64,000 nucleotides of DNA from Pantoea eucalypti (lineage in GTDB: Bacteria; Pseudomonadota; Gammaproteobacteria; Enterobacterales; Enterobacteriaceae). The notes beneath the pieces are model-generated. The model saw nothing but the letters and a program-made list of their open reading frames with translations. It searched no databases and was not told the origin of the DNA. Of the stretch, positions 63,067 to 64,000 are shown piece after piece (positions within the stretch are counted from its first letter, which is position 1; the number at the start of each line of letters is the position of its first letter). The position numbers and the translations under genes are program-made. Location of the stretch: assembly GCF_009646115.1 (NCBI RefSeq), contig NZ_CP045720.1:2480001-2544000 (forward strand), read 5' to 3'.

Positions 63067-63358
63067 TCTGTAGTTTCCGGTTCTGCTGGGCTGTTACGGC
63101 ACGCTGCTCTGCAACCTGACTCATCACATCGTTTTGCTGCTTAACGGCTGTTACCAGCTCCGTGACGCTTGATGCCAGGCCATCGTTCTTGGAGCGCAGA
63201 TCGTTAATCTGATCGTCTTTGCTGTTGGCTAACTTCTCCAGCCGCTGATTAGTTGCCTCAAGCTGTGAGCTTCGGGCGTTCAGCATCCAGAGCGCCAGGC
63301 AGATAAGACCGATGACGAATAGGTGTGAATAATTTTTGATAAACTGGAAAGCGGCCAT
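62924..63358 (-). CDS. Inner-membrane spanin Rz-like (LysB)
   Basis: 144 residues: one N-terminal membrane segment (HLFVIGLICLALWML), then a long coiled coil (QRLEKLANSKDDQINDLRSK) and a Pro-containing end. It spans the periplasm and pairs with Rz1, whose gene starts within it. It follows the endolysin by 14 nt. Confidence 0.85.
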   Translation of the reverse strand: MAAFQFIKNYSHLFVIGLICLALWMLNARSSQLEATNQRLEKLANSKDDQINDLRSKNDGLASSVTELVTAVKQQNDVMSQVAEQRAVTAQQNRKLQNEIKRYLAAEKCAVVPVPLDAADRLRDAAKAAGGVPDSKTATAKPSG

Positions 63359-63372
63359 GCGACCTCCTGCTG

Positions 63373-63789
63373 TCAGACGAGATCGCGCGCCCGAATAAAA
63401 ACATCATATTTGTATGGCTGCGTGCCATTCTCATGCCTGATGATTGCCTGCAAAAGCGGGAATAGCTTACGGCTGTCTGTCAGGTCAATCGGCTTATCAG
63501 CATCAGCCCCCGTGGCCTTCACCACACTGAGGATGTATGCCTGAGTGTCATTCTCGTTCGGCGGTGCCCAGCGTTTGATGATGCCCGTAATTGTTTTCAG
63601 GCCGTATTTGCTCTGGTAATTGCGAAGAATGATGATCATTGCCCGGATGCCGAATTCAGGGGACGCAAACTGACAGAATGATTTATCTGTACGCTGGGCT
63701 TCAGGTACCAGACCTTTCCACTCATCACCCCAGCGGATATTGCCAGGATTGTTATTGCGAATGCCGCGTGGAATTTTATTGCCCGTCAT
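63373..63789 (-). CDS. Phage endolysin-like protein
   Basis: 138 residues from the ATG at 63789 (MTGNKIPRGIRNNNPGNIRWG). The IRNNNPGNIRWGDEWKG and SPEFGIRAMIIILRNYQ motifs belong to a family of phage structural/lytic proteins annotated as putative peptidoglycan hydrolases. Its place between holin and spanins supports a lysis role. No signal peptide is seen, so a holin would release it. A start further upstream overlaps the holin. Confidence 0.7.
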   Translation of the reverse strand: MTGNKIPRGIRNNNPGNIRWGDEWKGLVPEAQRTDKSFCQFASPEFGIRAMIIILRNYQSKYGLKTITGIIKRWAPPNENDTQAYILSVVKATGADADKPIDLTDSRKLFPLLQAIIRHENGTQPYKYDVFIRARDLV

Positions 63790-64000
63790 TTCTTGTATTT
63801 CCCTGTGTTGGATATGAAACAAGACGCGCAACATTTCCACGCGCCGCAAATACAGCCGCGCATATCAGCGCGTTTGTAATAACAACCGGCCAGCCGCTGG
63901 CGTGGTACTGTCCAAACAGCCAGAGCAATGTGAAATTGCCATAGAACAGAATCAGCCCTGCGGCTATCCATGAAATACCACGCTTATGTGTTCGCCCTGT
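63776..64000 (-). CDS. Phage holin (5' end outside window)
   Basis: 74 residues read from the window edge to a stop at 63776. Two membrane segments are visible, SWIAAGLILFYGNFTLLWLFG and WPVVITNALICAAVFAA, followed by a polar tail (GNVARLVSYPTQGNTRND). The 5' part is beyond the right edge. It overlaps the endolysin gene by 14 nt. A holin is expected in this position, and the membrane pattern fits. Confidence 0.72.
   Translation of the reverse strand, partial: TGRTHKRGISWIAAGLILFYGNFTLLWLFGQYHASGWPVVITNALICAAVFAARGNVARLVSYPTQGNTRNDGQ

Larger units (their letters stand above)
50554..64000. mobile_element. Defective prophage integrated at icd (continues beyond the window)
   Basis: Bounded at the left by the icd 3' fragment. 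It contains UmuC, a LexA box, Mu-like baseplate proteins gp47/gp48, a tail fibre with assembly protein, spanins, endolysin, a holin, and small genes of unknown function. No integrase, repressor, terminase large subunit, capsid or tape measure is seen. The order is the reverse of transcription: lysis at the right, tail fibre near the att site. An e14/SfV-like relationship is suggested by the integration site and the gp47-gp48 pair. Confidence 0.9.

Noticed and set aside
63786..63971. 61-codon minus-strand ORF at the right end
   Set aside because: It overlaps the holin in another frame; the holin frame shows clear membrane segments and runs off the edge.

Overview
The window is a stretch of an enterobacterial chromosome, most likely an Erwiniaceae plant associate such as Pantoea. 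The core gene order supports this: ghrA-ycdX-ycdY, divergent emtA/ldcA, a sigma28-driven ycgR, and an icd 3' end used as a phage attachment site. The genus is inferred from gene content only; no rRNA or other marker is present.

Layout. (1) 1-12,964, minus strand: most of a type VI secretion (T6SS) cluster, read from an SH3-like lipoprotein through tssJ, tssK, tssL (OmpA-tailed), tssM, tagF, tssA, tssB, tssC, a small membrane protein and hcp to a LysM-like candidate effector cut by the left edge. tssE/F/G/H and vgrG are not seen and would have to lie left of the window. (2) 12,965-13,960: AT-rich non-coding DNA. (3) 14-31 kb: housekeeping and accessory genes: aldehyde dehydrogenase, methyltransferase, glutamine amidotransferase-like protein, EamA transporter, CoA-transferase, ycdY, ycdX, ghrA, periplasmic trehalase, a Fur-controlled siderophore receptor, ycgR and a MscS-type channel. 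Between ycdY and ycdX sits a foreign cassette bounded by a duplicated ycdX 3' end. (4) 29.9-40.2 kb: a complete sugar utilisation locus: SBP, DUF2291 protein, double ATPase, permease, split transketolase, FGGY kinase, fucose-isomerase-like enzyme and a divergent SorC regulator. Its gene set matches the D-apiose/apulose pathway, and two identical palindromes precede its two arms. (5) 40.2-49.7 kb: emtA, ldcA, small lipoproteins, a secreted Ppx/GppA-like protein and two family 9 glycosyltransferases. (6) 50.4 kb to the right end: a defective prophage at the icd 3' end.

The prophage reads on the minus strand from a holin (cut by the right edge) through endolysin and Rz/Rz1 spanins, an XRE-ImmA/DUF4411 module, a few structural proteins, Mu-like baseplate proteins gp47/gp48, tail fibre and fibre-assembly protein, to an accessory zone. 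That zone holds an SDR, an AT-rich alkyltransferase-like protein and a LexA-box umuC operon next to the att site. A short chimeric ORF upstream of gp47 suggests that a deletion removed the head and most tail genes.

The places most worth a second look are the apiose-type operon with twin operators, the cassette between duplicated ycdX ends, the prophage deletion scar, the toxin-antitoxin-like pair in the lysis/tail interval, and the accessory island marked by three GTCCGCT/AGCGGAC repeats.
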